From Sphaerisporangium album (GTDB taxonomy: Bacteria; Actinomycetota; Actinomycetes; Streptosporangiales; Streptosporangiaceae), in assembly GCF_003323745.1 (NCBI RefSeq), contig NZ_QOIL01000005.1:248001-312000 (forward strand): a DNA stretch of 64,000 nucleotides, in the 5' to 3' direction. Position 1 is the stretch's first letter; the number at the start of each line of letters is the position of its first letter. The translations under genes were made by a program, and so were the position numbers. Below are positions 36,637-45,737 of the stretch, in pieces. Below the pieces are notes generated by a model, which was not told the DNA's origin, searched no databases, and was given only the letters and a program-made list of their open reading frames with translations.

Positions 36637-38001
36637 TCAGCCGTACATGCCGGGAGCGGTGGCCTTCGCGTCCTCCACGGCGTTCACCGCGCCCTTCTCG
36701 TCCCGCCACAGACGCCAGCCGTCCTGGCTGCCGGTGAACCACACGGGCGGCGCCCCGGACCCGGACACCCGCCTGCCCGTCGATAGGTCGAACTCGCACA
36801 GCGACGCCACCGAGTAGAAGCCGCCGGGCGCGCCCGCGAGCGGCAGCGGCTTGGGGTCGGTGACGCAGAACGACCAGCCGCGCCGGCCGCTCACGGGGGT
36901 GGGCTTGCCCGAGGGCAGCTCGAACGCGGCCCCGGACGCGCCGGGCTTGAGGAAGTCGACCCGCGCCATGTCGCCGGGGAAGGCGAGCCACCAGCCCGTG
37001 CCGGGCACCTGGTCGGCCGTGATCTGGCCGAGCACGCGGCCGGACGCCGGGTCGAGCCGGGCGAAGCCGCCGTACTGCCCCCGCTCGTCCACCGGGCGGA
37101 CCACGGGGGCGTAACCGGGGCTGCCGCTCGGGTACACGCGGACCACCGACGGCCGGAGCCAGTTGACCGTGCCGTCCGCGAGGGCGACGGAGAACAGGCC
37201 GAAGGAGGACGTCTTCTTCTTGCCGGGAGGGGTGTACGGCGCGACGTACCCGACGAGGTCGCCGCCCGACGCGCCGAAGGCCCAGCCGCCCGACAGGTCG
37301 ACGCCGGGGCTGAGCGCCTGCTCGACGGGGAGCTGCCAGGCGGGCCTGCCGGTCTTCAGGTCGCGCGAGGCGAGGACGGGATGCGTGGCGAGGTGGAGCA
37401 TGACGACCTTGGAGGAGTCAGACCATTCCACCTCGGCGATGCCGGGCGCCTTCCACAGCACCGCGCCGGTGAGCGGGTCGAGCACGACCATGCGCGCGGA
37501 GGCCAGCGCGGTGTTCTCCGACAGGCACAGGTAGCCGCCGCAGCGCTGCGGGCCGAAGGTCGAGTGCACCGGGCGGCTCCACAGCTGCCGCCCCGTGCGC
37601 GCGTCACGGGCGACGAGCGCGGCGTTCCACTTGCGGCCCGCGCCGGGCTTACCCGCCGGGGCGACCGCGGCGACGACCGCCTGGCCGGGGGCGGTCGGGA
37701 CGGCGGCGGGCGGCTGCACGCCCATGCCCGGCAGCCGTCCCGCGATGGCCGCCGGGTGCGTCCACAGCTTCTTCCCGCTGGTCAGGTCGAGGGCCGCGGT
37801 CTCCAGCGAGCCGTCCGGCCTCATGGAGGTGAGGGTGGCCACGCCGGCGGCCACGGCGGCTCGGCTGACGGCGTTCACCTCGGCGTTGCGCCAGGTGCGG
37901 TGAGTCTCCTCGGTGGCCGCCGTGCTGGTGGAGCAGCCGGTGAGGGCGAGCACCCCGGCGAGCGCCAAGGCCGGTTTCGTGAGGGGCCGGAACACGGGCA
38001 T
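36637..38001 (-). CDS. Lipoprotein with PQQ-binding-like beta-propeller
   Basis: The 454-residue protein starts with a lipoprotein signal (LALAGVLALTGCSTS; lipobox LTGC). The body contains repeated propeller blades such as LVARDARTGRQLWSRPV, MVVLDPLTGAVLWKAPG, ASRDLKTGRPAWQLPV and ARLDPASGRVLGQIT, the pattern of PQQ-binding-like (BamB/quinoprotein) propellers. I see no residues that would support true quinoprotein catalysis, so it is more likely a structural or binding protein. ATG 38001. A clear intrinsic terminator lies 20 bp past the stop. Confidence 0.87.
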   Translation of the reverse strand: MPVFRPLTKPALALAGVLALTGCSTSTAATEETHRTWRNAEVNAVSRAAVAAGVATLTSMRPDGSLETAALDLTSGKKLWTHPAAIAGRLPGMGVQPPAAVPTAPGQAVVAAVAPAGKPGAGRKWNAALVARDARTGRQLWSRPVHSTFGPQRCGGYLCLSENTALASARMVVLDPLTGAVLWKAPGIAEVEWSDSSKVVMLHLATHPVLASRDLKTGRPAWQLPVEQALSPGVDLSGGWAFGASGGDLVGYVAPYTPPGKKKTSSFGLFSVALADGTVNWLRPSVVRVYPSGSPGYAPVVRPVDERGQYGGFARLDPASGRVLGQITADQVPGTGWWLAFPGDMARVDFLKPGASGAAFELPSGKPTPVSGRRGWSFCVTDPKPLPLAGAPGGFYSVASLCEFDLSTGRRVSGSGAPPVWFTGSQDGWRLWRDEKGAVNAVEDAKATAPGMYG

Positions 38002-38052
38002 TGCACTCCAATGTGGGCAGAGTGACGACTCTGCCGCGGAGGGTGACCGTCA

Positions 38053-39051
38053 TCAGGCGCTACGAGGCATGGCCCCCGGCCGACGGCGAAGGATCGCGGC
38101 CCATCTTCCCTGGGGGCCGGTCGCGCGGCCGGCGACGCGGGTCGCGGTGACCTCGGTGCCGGGCTCCTCCGCGGCGATGGCCGCCGCGAGGTAAATCGAT
38201 TGGGATGCCTCGCCGCGCTCGGATTCAGGCTCGGGCCACAACCCCAACGCAGCGCATACAGACGGTAGCACTACGTTAGCGGACTGTTGATAACCTCGCA
38301 CAGATGGGTGGTATCGATCGGGTCCGAACATCTCGCCCGGGTATGTATCGAATTCCGGCCCGAGGACGTCGGCGAACGCCACCGTGCGCCCGCCCTCCTC
38401 GATGACGGCCACCGTCTGCGCCGCCGCGAGCTGGCGGCTCCACCGCCGCGTCACCCACCGGAGCGGCTGCCCGATCGGGCGAACCGTGCCGAGGTCTGGA
38501 CATGTACCGACCACGACCTCCGCGCCCTCCTCGCGAAGCCTGCGCACCGCCGTCTTCAGGTGCCCCACGGCCAGGGCGGGCTTGGTCTGGGTCGTCACGT
38601 CGTTCGCGCCGACGAAGATGACCGCGATGTCGGGCTTGGTGCGCAGGGCCCGGTCCACCTGGAAGGGCAGGTCGGCCGAGACCGCCCCGGAACGCCCGAA
38701 CACGTGCAGCCGCACGGGCCGCTCGGCCACCGCCGCCAGGCCCCCGGCCAGCAGCACGGCGGGCGTCGTGTTCGGGTCGGTCATGCCCAGGCCCACCGAC
38801 GTCGAGTCCCCGAGCATGACCATGTCGATCGGCTGGGCCGGCCCGTCACAGGCCCAGGTGCCGTAGAGGCCGTCGGCGGCCGGCCCGTCCATTCCGTGCG
38901 GGCGTCCGACCGTCTTGCGCGCGAGTTGCGCCTCCGCGAGGAGCAGACCGTAGACGGCCACCCCCAGCGCGGTCACGCCACCGCCCCCGAGCGCGGCTGC
39001 GGTCGCGATCCGGCGGGCCGCCCGAGCGGTCCCCGGCGTCCAGATCACCAT
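38053..39051 (-). CDS. SGNH/GDSL-type hydrolase
   Basis: A 332-residue protein with an N-terminal hydrophobic helix (AALGGGGVTALGVAVYGLLLA) and an SGNH domain: MVMLGDSTSVGLGM (Ser), VFGRSGAVSADLPFQV (Gly), VIFVGANDVTTQTKP (Asn) and FGPDRYHPSVRGYQ (Asp-His). It should be an esterase or lipase acting outside the cell or at the membrane face. A hydrophilic 65-residue tail follows. ATG 39051. The substrate is unknown; it is divergent from the cystathionine beta-synthase gene. Confidence 0.9.
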   Translation of the reverse strand: MVIWTPGTARAARRIATAAALGGGGVTALGVAVYGLLLAEAQLARKTVGRPHGMDGPAADGLYGTWACDGPAQPIDMVMLGDSTSVGLGMTDPNTTPAVLLAGGLAAVAERPVRLHVFGRSGAVSADLPFQVDRALRTKPDIAVIFVGANDVTTQTKPALAVGHLKTAVRRLREEGAEVVVGTCPDLGTVRPIGQPLRWVTRRWSRQLAAAQTVAVIEEGGRTVAFADVLGPEFDTYPGEMFGPDRYHPSVRGYQQSANVVLPSVCAALGLWPEPESERGEASQSIYLAAAIAAEEPGTEVTATRVAGRATGPQGRWAAILRRRPGAMPRSA

Positions 39052-39349
39052 CCCCGGTGTCCCCTTCCTTGGTCGTTATTTACGCCGTTGCTTGGTTCCG
39101 TCCTGGTTTAGGGGTGCAGTGACCTCGGCTTACGTGGTTCCTGGCTGGTTTTCTGGGTTGTGGCCTGTCTTGAGCACTATGATCGCGGCCGCACCGGTAC
39201 GCGTGGGGCGTGGCTCGCGGCCGCCTGTCCCTTGAGGCGGTAGTCGTGACGGTACGGTGTGAGTTGAACACGCTGGACGACCACCTGACCCCTCGGAACT
39301 CCGGCATCGGTAAGCTGACAAAGCTTCGTTAAATGAGGTGTTATTCCCG
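39052..39349. other. Divergent intergenic region (SGNH hydrolase / CBS)
   Basis: Just under 300 bp, with two similar TGGTT-rich stretches (TTGCTTGGTTCCGTCCTGG and TGGTTCCTGGCTGGTTTTCT at 39088-39156). Nothing else is certain; it should contain the two promoters. Confidence 0.4.
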
Positions 39350-40723
39350 GTGCGCGTACACGATTCGCTGATCGAGCTGATGGGCAACACCCCGCTCGTC
39401 CGGCTGCGCAAGGTCACCGCCGGCGTGCCGGGCCAGATTCTGGCCAAGGTGGAATATTTCAACCCCGGCGGCTCCGTGAAGGACCGCATCGCGCTGCGCA
39501 TGGTCGAGGCGGCGGAGCGCTCGGGCGCGCTGCGCCCGGGCGGCACGATCGTGGAGCCCACCTCGGGGAACACGGGCGTCGGTCTGGCCATCGTCGCCCA
39601 GGACAGAGGTTACCGATGCCTGTTCGTGGTGCCGGACAAGGTCGCCCAGGACAAGATCGCGGTGCTGCGGGCGTACGGCGCCGAGGTGGTCGTCTGCCCG
39701 ACGGCGGTGTCGCCAGACCACCCCGAGTCCTACTACTCGGTCTCCGACCGGCTGGCCCGTGAGGTGCCCAACGCCTGGAAGCCCGACCAGTACTCCAACC
39801 CGGAGAACCCGGCGAGCCACTACCACTCGACGGGCCCGGAGATCTGGGAGCAGACCGAGGGGCGCATCACCCACTTCGTCGCCGGCGTCGGCACGGGCGG
39901 CACGATCAGCGGCACCGGGCGCTACCTCAAGGAGGTCTCCGGCGGGCGCGTGCAGGTCATCGGCGCCGACCCGGAGGGCTCGGTCTACTCCGGCGGGTCC
40001 GGGCGTCCGTACCTGGTCGAGGGGGTGGGCGAGGACATCTGGCCCGCCACCTACGACACGACGGTGGCCGACCGGGTGATCGCGGTTTCCGACAAGGATT
40101 CGTTCGGCATGACCCGCCGCCTGGCCCGCGAGGAGGCGCTGCTCGTCGGCGGCTCGTGCGGCATGGCGGTCGTGGCGGCGCTCCGGGTGGCCGCCGAGGC
40201 CGGTCCCGACGCCGTCATCGTCGTCCTCCTGCCGGACGGCGGGCGCGGCTACCTGTCCAAGATCTTCAACGACGACTGGATGGCCGACTACGGCTTCCTG
40301 ACCACTCCGAGCGAGGAGGGGCTGGTCCGCGACGTGCTCGGCCGCAAGGGGCCCGGCCTGCCCGAGTTCGTCCACGCGCACCCGCACGAGTCGGTCAGCA
40401 CGGCCATCGCCATCATGCGCGAGTACAGCGTGTCCCAGCTGCCGGTCATGAAGGAGGAGCCGCCGGTCATGGCGGCCGAGGTGGTCGGCTCGATCGTCGA
40501 GCGCGACCTGCTGGAGGGCCTCTACCGGGGCAAGGTCTCGGGCGAGGACCCGATCCAGGACCACATGTCGGCGCCGCTGCCGATGATCGGCGCCGGCGAG
40601 CCGCTCTCGGTGGCGATCGAGGCCCTGGAGAAGGCCGACGCCACGGTCGTCCTCGACGACGGCAAGCCCGCCGGCCTGGTCACCCGCCAGGACCTGCTCG
40701 CCTACCTCGCCAGCGGCGCCTGA
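39350..40723 (+). CDS. cbs: Cystathionine beta-synthase
   Basis: The 457-residue enzyme has the PLP fold type II core: ELMGNTPLVRLRKV, VEYFNPGGSVKDRIALRM (PLP Lys44), EPTSGNTGVGLAIVAQ, HFVAGVGTGGTISGTGRYLK (phosphate cup) and LLVGGSCGMAVVAAL, with the C-terminal regulatory tandem CBS domains (from about residue 335: SVSTAIAIMREYSVSQLPVM and SVAIEALEKADATVVLDD). It joins serine and homocysteine. GTG 39350 is chosen by comparison with family members; a GTG at 39338 would add four residues including a TTA codon. The cystathionine gamma-synthase/lyase lies 3 kb downstream on the same strand. Confidence 0.95.
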   Translation: MRVHDSLIELMGNTPLVRLRKVTAGVPGQILAKVEYFNPGGSVKDRIALRMVEAAERSGALRPGGTIVEPTSGNTGVGLAIVAQDRGYRCLFVVPDKVAQDKIAVLRAYGAEVVVCPTAVSPDHPESYYSVSDRLAREVPNAWKPDQYSNPENPASHYHSTGPEIWEQTEGRITHFVAGVGTGGTISGTGRYLKEVSGGRVQVIGADPEGSVYSGGSGRPYLVEGVGEDIWPATYDTTVADRVIAVSDKDSFGMTRRLAREEALLVGGSCGMAVVAALRVAAEAGPDAVIVVLLPDGGRGYLSKIFNDDWMADYGFLTTPSEEGLVRDVLGRKGPGLPEFVHAHPHESVSTAIAIMREYSVSQLPVMKEEPPVMAAEVVGSIVERDLLEGLYRGKVSGEDPIQDHMSAPLPMIGAGEPLSVAIEALEKADATVVLDDGKPAGLVTRQDLLAYLASGA

Positions 40724-40753
40724 GGGACGCCGCGAACACGCCGGGGGCGGAGG

Positions 40754-41908
40754 CTAGGCGTTAGGCGCGGGGAACCAGGCACGTACCTCCCAGGCGCCGT
40801 CCGGGGTGGGGCCGGCGAACATCCGGCCGCCTACGGCGGTGACCCGCTCGTTCATGCCCACCAGGCCGAACCCGCCGCCGAGCCGCGAGACGCGCGGGTC
40901 CGAGCCCGACCGGTGGTTGCGCACGCGCAGCACGGCCCCGCCCTCGGCGTGCCGGAGGTCGGCCTGCACCCAGCCGGTGCCCGGGGCGTGCCTGCGGATG
41001 TTGGTCAGTGACTCCTGCAGCACGCGGTGCAGGGTGGTGAGCACCTCCGGGGCCATGGACGCCTCGCTGACGCCCTGGGCGATGTCGAAGGCGACCGGCG
41101 GGCCTCCGGTGGCGAAGCGCTCGACCAGCAGGCGCAGGTCGTGGAACGTCACTCCGGGATTGCGCGCCGCGTCGTCCTCGGCGCGCAGTACGCCGACCAG
41201 CCGGCGCATGGACGTCAGGGCCTCCGACCCGGCTCCGGCGATCGCGTCCAGGGCGGGCACGACGGTGTCGGGCCGCTGGGCGGCGACGGTCCTGGCCGCC
41301 TGCGCCTGGACGACGATGCCGGTGATGTGGTGCGCGACCAGATCGTGCAGTTCCCTGGCCAGCTCCAGGCGTTCGGCCCTGCGAACGGCGTGCACGGTCT
41401 GCTCGCGGCGTTCGAGCTGGTAGCGCAGGTAGCTGCCGACGCCCATCGCGATGGCCCAGAGGACGAACAGCATGAAACCCCACACGACGGCCACGTTGTC
41501 GGGGGTGCGCAGGCCGCTGTTCAGCTCCAGGGTGAGCATCGACAGCAGCGTGAGGATGACGGCGGTCCGCAGCGGGCGCACCCAGCGCAGCACGCCGACG
41601 GTCAGCAGCAGCAGGGCCCCGCTCTCGGCGAAGCCGGGCAAGCCGCGCCACCGGAACGCGAACGCGATGACGGAGACGGTCACCGATACCGCCATCAGCA
41701 GCACGACGCCCTGGACGCGGAACCGCCGCCGCAGCAGGTAGGCCCCGATACCGAGCAGCCCGATGAGCGGGACGGCGAGCTGCCCGTAGCGCATGGAGGC
41801 GGCCAGCGCGACGTCGCCGAGCAGGAGCACCCCGAGCAAGCAGACCAGCGCGATCTCGCTGAGCCGCTGGATCCACCAGACGATTCGGGGGGCGTCCCTC
41901 ACAGACAT
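40754..41908 (-). CDS. Sensor histidine kinase (NarL-partner type), orphan
   Basis: A 384-residue protein with five or six membrane helices in the first 170 residues, then a HisKA_3 domain (RLELARELHDLVAHHITGIVVQ; phosphorylated His in ELHDLVAH) and a HATPase_c domain (VLQESLTNIRRHAPGT N-box, GGGFGLVGMNERV G-box). Such kinases usually pair with a LuxR-type response regulator, but no regulator gene is adjacent, so it is an orphan here. The signal sensed is unknown. ATG 41908. It converges on cbs. Confidence 0.92.
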   Translation of the reverse strand: MSVRDAPRIVWWIQRLSEIALVCLLGVLLLGDVALAASMRYGQLAVPLIGLLGIGAYLLRRRFRVQGVVLLMAVSVTVSVIAFAFRWRGLPGFAESGALLLLTVGVLRWVRPLRTAVILTLLSMLTLELNSGLRTPDNVAVVWGFMLFVLWAIAMGVGSYLRYQLERREQTVHAVRRAERLELARELHDLVAHHITGIVVQAQAARTVAAQRPDTVVPALDAIAGAGSEALTSMRRLVGVLRAEDDAARNPGVTFHDLRLLVERFATGGPPVAFDIAQGVSEASMAPEVLTTLHRVLQESLTNIRRHAPGTGWVQADLRHAEGGAVLRVRNHRSGSDPRVSRLGGGFGLVGMNERVTAVGGRMFAGPTPDGAWEVRAWFPAPNA

Positions 41909-42035
41909 CGAGCGTAAACCGGACGGCGCACTGCAGGATCGGCCATTCGGACGACCGGCTCGTGGTCATATCAATCTTCCTGGCGAGGCGCGGCCGGGGT
42001 CCCTCTGGCGATGCTGGATGGCGAATGGAGGGGAA

Positions 42036-42155
42036 ATGACCATCTTCAGCGTGATCCTGCTCATCCTCGGCGTGTGCTCGTTCGCCCTTCTGGCCCTGGC
42101 CGACCCCGTGCTGCTCTCGCGGGTAGGCCGCGGGGGCCCGCGCGAGGACGTTTAG
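42036..42155 (+). CDS. Small single-helix membrane protein (39 aa)
   Basis: MTIFSVILLILGVCSFALLA begins this 39-residue product: one hydrophobic helix with a basic-acidic tail (LSRVGRGGPREDV). ATG 42036 has a very good ribosome binding site (GGAGGGG just before). It overlaps the 3' end of the MMPL-like gene on the other strand by 4 bp. I do not recognise a family; the helix and size suggest an accessory subunit or small regulatory membrane protein. Confidence 0.6.
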   Translation: MTIFSVILLILGVCSFALLALADPVLLSRVGRGGPREDV

Positions 42156-43423
42156 CGCCTCCCGGCCAGGCCCCCCGCGTCCACGGGCTCCGGAGAGGGT
42201 GCCGCCCCCGGGCTCAGGGCGCCCGGGGCGGTGTCCGGCCACCACGCCCGCCCGCCGAGCGTCGCGGCCAGCCCGGGGACGATGACCAGCGCCAGCCCCG
42301 CGCCCCCGGCCACCAGGCACAGCCCCGACAGCACGTCGTAGGCGCCCGCGACCAGCGTCCCCGCGGCCAGCAGGGCGGCGAGGGCGGACGGGCCCGCGTA
42401 CTTGACCGCGAGCGCCGAGCCGGTCCTCGGGTCGCTGCCGGTGCGGGCGGCGGCGCGCACCCTGGCCAGGACCAGCACCGCCGACGAGACGCTCATGACC
42501 AGCGCGAACATGAACACGGCGATCTGCCGGCCCGGCCCGGCAGCGGCCGTCCCCGAGGCCCACGCGACCAGCAGCCCGCCGGTGGTCAGGTAGACCGGGG
42601 CGATCAGACTCCGCAGCACGAGCGCGAGCACCAGCGCGACCAGCACCCCGGCGACCGCCATCACCGTGAAGGGCAGCGGCTCGGGCACCAGCACCGGCCC
42701 GGTCGCCCCCATCGCGACGATCAGCGCCGCCGTCACGGCCGTCCACGCGCCCGGCCGGGCGGCGACGGCCCGTCCCAGCCGCGCGAGGGCGGACGGCGGC
42801 CCCGTACGGCGCCGCCCCCCGGGCCATGCCAGGGAGCCGCCCAGCGCCGCCAGCACGGCGGGCACGAGGGTGAGGACGACCAGCATCTGGACCGCCGCCG
42901 TGAGCGCCAGGGACGGGCCGAGGCCGCGAGGGAGAGCGCCGCGAGGGAGGGCGCCGAGGGGGAGGGCGGCGCAGGCGGCCATCCAGGCGGCTCCCGAGGT
43001 GGCGACGACCGCCCCCACCTGCTCCAGGGCGGTGACGACGGCCCGCGCGGGCGGCTCGGCCGCGTGCAGGCGTTCCCGGACGCGGTGGGCCAGCATCGTG
43101 GCGGCCCCGGCGGCGGCGCCGTAGGCGAACACCTCGGGGGCCGGGGACAGGCCGAGGCCGGCGAGCAGCCCGGCGGACAGGCCGTGGGCGGCGACCGCCG
43201 CCAGCACGACGGCGAGCGCCGCGGAGGGGGATCTGAGCACGGCGAGCAGGACCAGGGCCGCGACGATCGTCCCCGCCGCTCCGATCGGGCCGGCGGGCAG
43301 GGGGCCGTAGCCGCCGGGACGGGCCTCGGGCCAGGCGACCAGGGCGGCGGCGAGCACCACGAGCCAGGCCGCGAGCACCCAGCCGGCGTGGCGGGTGGTG
43401 AGCCTGCCGATGACGTCGAGCAT
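42152..43423 (-). CDS. Reduced MMPL-like membrane protein
   Basis: The 423-residue product is mostly hydrophobic, with ten or so helices. It begins LTTRHAGWVLAAWLVVLAAALVAWP, similar to MMPL/RND transporters, and has the later pattern VLALVLRSLIAPVYLTTGGLL. The large periplasmic domains of normal MMPL proteins (700 or more residues) are missing: the first helix is followed at once by the membrane core. It may be a decayed or minimal member. An internal ALPRGALPRG repeat lies near residue 155. ATG 43423. Confidence 0.7.
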   Translation of the reverse strand: MLDVIGRLTTRHAGWVLAAWLVVLAAALVAWPEARPGGYGPLPAGPIGAAGTIVAALVLLAVLRSPSAALAVVLAAVAAHGLSAGLLAGLGLSPAPEVFAYGAAAGAATMLAHRVRERLHAAEPPARAVVTALEQVGAVVATSGAAWMAACAALPLGALPRGALPRGLGPSLALTAAVQMLVVLTLVPAVLAALGGSLAWPGGRRRTGPPSALARLGRAVAARPGAWTAVTAALIVAMGATGPVLVPEPLPFTVMAVAGVLVALVLALVLRSLIAPVYLTTGGLLVAWASGTAAAGPGRQIAVFMFALVMSVSSAVLVLARVRAAARTGSDPRTGSALAVKYAGPSALAALLAAGTLVAGAYDVLSGLCLVAGGAGLALVIVPGLAATLGGRAWWPDTAPGALSPGAAPSPEPVDAGGLAGRR

Positions 43424-43657
43424 CGTCTTGGTCCCGTCGTCAGCCGTCGCGGGCGGAAGCCGCCTCCGTGTGGTCGTGACGTCTCCGCCGCGCGGCGATC
43501 ATGTCCGTTTCATGACCGGTACGTTCACCACGATGACTCCACACTAAGTACGTTTCGCCCTCCTGCCATCGGACGATCGGCCGATCCCGGGCTCGTCCTT
43601 GCGCCGTAGGGGAGAGAGCAGGGGCTCGTCCTCCGGAAGGGGCGATAGCGTGGGTGC

Positions 43658-44800
43658 ATGATTGAAGGTTTCGAGACATTGGCCGTTCACGCAGGCCAGG
43701 AGGCCGACCCGCACACCGGCGCGGTGGTGCCCCCTATCTACGCCGTGTCCACCTACAAGCAGGACGGCGTCGGCGGGCTGCGGGCGGGTTACGAGTACAG
43801 CCGCTCGGCGAACCCGACCAGGACCGCGCTGGAGGAATGCCTGGCCGCCATCGAGGGCGGCACGCGCGGCCTCGCGTTCGCCTCTGGGCTCGCCGCCGAG
43901 GACACCCTGCTGCGCGCGGTCTGCGCGCCCGGCGACCACGTCATCATCCCGGGCGACGCCTACGGCGGCACCTACAGGCTCTTCGCGCAGGTGCTCGCCC
44001 GCTGGGGCCTGCTCTTCGACCCGGTCCCGCTGCACGACCTGGACGCGGTGCGCGCGGCCGTCCGTCCCGAAACCAAGGTCATCTGGGTCGAGACGCCCAC
44101 CAACCCGCTGCTCGGCATCGCCGACATCGAGGCGCTGGCCTCCATCGCCCAGCAGGCCGGCGCGCTGCTGGTCGTGGACAACACCTTCGCGTCCCCCTAC
44201 CTCCAGCAGCCGCTGGCGCTCGGCGCCGACGTCGTCGTCCACTCGACCACCAAGTACGTCGGGGGGCACTCCGACGTCGTGGGCGGAGCCCTGGTGGCTC
44301 GCGACAGGGACCTCGGCGACCGGCTCGCCTACCACCAGAACGCGATGGGAGCCGTGGCCGGGCCGTTCGACGCCTGGCTGACGCTGCGGGGCGTCAAGAC
44401 GCTGGCCCTGCGCATGGAGCGCCACTGCGACAACGCCGAGCGCGTCGTCGACCTGCTGCTGTCGCACCCGCGGGTCACCGAGGTGCTCTACCCGGGCCTG
44501 CCGAACCACCCGGGCCACGAGGTCGCGGCCAAGCAGATGCGGCGCTTCGGCGGCATGGTGTCGTTCCGGGTCGCCGGCGGCGAGGACGAGGCCGTGCGGG
44601 TGTGCGACCGCACCAAGCTGTTCACGCTCGGCGAGTCGCTCGGCGGCGTCGAGTCGCTGATCGAGCACCCAGGGCGCATGACGCACGCCTCGGTGGCGGG
44701 CTCGGCGCTGGAGGTGCCGTCCGACCTGGTGCGCCTGTCGGTGGGCATCGAGACGATCGGCGACCTGCTGGCCGACCTCACCGAGGCACTGCGCGCCTAG
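43658..44800 (+). CDS. Cystathionine gamma-synthase / gamma-lyase
   Basis: A full 380-residue PLP enzyme of the Cys/Met-metabolism family: YEYSRSANPTRTALEECLAA, FASGLAAEDTLLRAV, VETPTNPLLGIADIEAL, LLVVDNTFASPYLQQPL and VVHSTTKYVGGHSDVVGGAL (Lys199 binds PLP), SLGGVESLIEHPGRMTHAS near the C-terminus. It makes cystathionine from O-acyl-homoserine or cleaves cystathionine to cysteine; the two activities are not separable by eye. With cbs upstream, reverse transsulfuration (lyase) is the likely role. Confidence 0.93.
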   Translation: MIEGFETLAVHAGQEADPHTGAVVPPIYAVSTYKQDGVGGLRAGYEYSRSANPTRTALEECLAAIEGGTRGLAFASGLAAEDTLLRAVCAPGDHVIIPGDAYGGTYRLFAQVLARWGLLFDPVPLHDLDAVRAAVRPETKVIWVETPTNPLLGIADIEALASIAQQAGALLVVDNTFASPYLQQPLALGADVVVHSTTKYVGGHSDVVGGALVARDRDLGDRLAYHQNAMGAVAGPFDAWLTLRGVKTLALRMERHCDNAERVVDLLLSHPRVTEVLYPGLPNHPGHEVAAKQMRRFGGMVSFRVAGGEDEAVRVCDRTKLFTLGESLGGVESLIEHPGRMTHASVAGSALEVPSDLVRLSVGIETIGDLLADLTEALRA

Positions 44801-44834
44801 GACAGGGGCGCCCGGCCCGCCGCCGCGTCCCGGC

Positions 44835-45266
44835 TCAGGGGTTGAACCAGACCATGAGCACGAGGATCACCAGCCAGATCAGGGCCATGATCGACGAGAG
44901 CATGGCGATCCTGCCGGTCTGCACCTTGGCGTCGTCTTCGGGGATCTCGTTCGACAGCACGCGTACGGCGGTGCTCTGGTCGCGTTCGATCATGACCAGG
45001 AGCACCGCCGCCACGATGAACAGCGTCATCGAGATGGACAGATAGGGCTTGGACAAGGCGGCGCGGCCCAGGGCGATCCCGAAGAGGAACACCGCGAGCG
45101 TCAGCACGCCGAAGATGCGCGTGGTGCGGTGCAGGTGCCGCAGCACGCCGACGTCCCGGGCCCGGATGTAGCGCGGTGTGAAACTGGTGGCGACGGTCAC
45201 CGGGCCGATCGCGAAGATGGCGAAGCCGATGTGCAGCCAGAGCAGAAACTTGTCCAGGAACGACAT
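44835..45266 (-). CDS. Four-helix membrane protein (DUF2269-like)
   Basis: A 143-residue protein with four hydrophobic helices: FLLWLHIGFAIFAIGPVTVA (His in the first), FGVLTLAVFLFGIALG, LSISMTLFIVAAVLLVMIE and a last one (MALIWLVILVLMVWF). The opening resembles the DUF2269/CopD-like group; I am unsure of the exact family. ATG 45266 is used rather than the upstream starts, which would add a charged, non-conserved head. Confidence 0.75.
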   Translation of the reverse strand: MSFLDKFLLWLHIGFAIFAIGPVTVATSFTPRYIRARDVGVLRHLHRTTRIFGVLTLAVFLFGIALGRAALSKPYLSISMTLFIVAAVLLVMIERDQSTAVRVLSNEIPEDDAKVQTGRIAMLSSIMALIWLVILVLMVWFNP

Positions 45267-45329
45267 GCCGCCGAGGCTATCGCCTGGGTGATCAGCCAGG
45301 GAACGGTCTCGGCTCAACCGCAGGCAATC

Positions 45330-45485
45330 TCACGACCTGGGGACGTCGGGCGCGCCCAAGGCGGACTCGGTGATCTCGCCCGCCTCGTCCCTCTCGCGAG
45401 GGGCGTGGAAGCGGTTGTTCACGGAGAGCTCGAACATCGTGACGGTGAGGACCATCACGAAGAGGAGAGCGACCGCCGCGATCAT
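45330..45485 (-). CDS. Small membrane protein (51 aa)
   Basis: An unlisted short gene: ATG 45485 has an excellent AAAGGAGG 5 bases upstream. The product begins MIAAVALLFVMVLTVTMFEL (one helix) and continues with a polar tail with acidic residues, ending PDVPRS. No family recognised. It lies 63 bp upstream of the four-helix membrane protein gene and on the same strand, so the two may be one transcript. Confidence 0.65.
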   Translation of the reverse strand: MIAAVALLFVMVLTVTMFELSVNNRFHAPRERDEAGEITESALGAPDVPRS

Positions 45486-45690
45486 GGCACCCTCCTTTCA
45501 CGACAGGCGAAACGGTGGAACCGTCTCAGGGGGGCCGTCGTCGGCATACTGCCAATGAATATCCTCGGCGCTTGCATTTGAATAGGCAACCGATTAACAC
45601 GGTCGGCGGGGCGCCTCGGTAATGCAGGTGATTCCATCGTTCCCGGCACGCCGCAACGATAAGGGTGATTGTCCGCAAATCCGGCGTTGA

Positions 45691-45734
45691 GCAGGGCGGG
45701 GGCAGGGCGGGGGCAGTGCGGGGGCAGGGCGGCG
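45691..45734. repeat. Four 11-bp tandem repeats
   Basis: Units GCAGGGCGGGG (one with GCAGTG) start at 45691, 45702, 45713 and 45724, immediately past the end of the VWA gene. Confidence 0.7.
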
Positions 45735-45737
45735 GCG

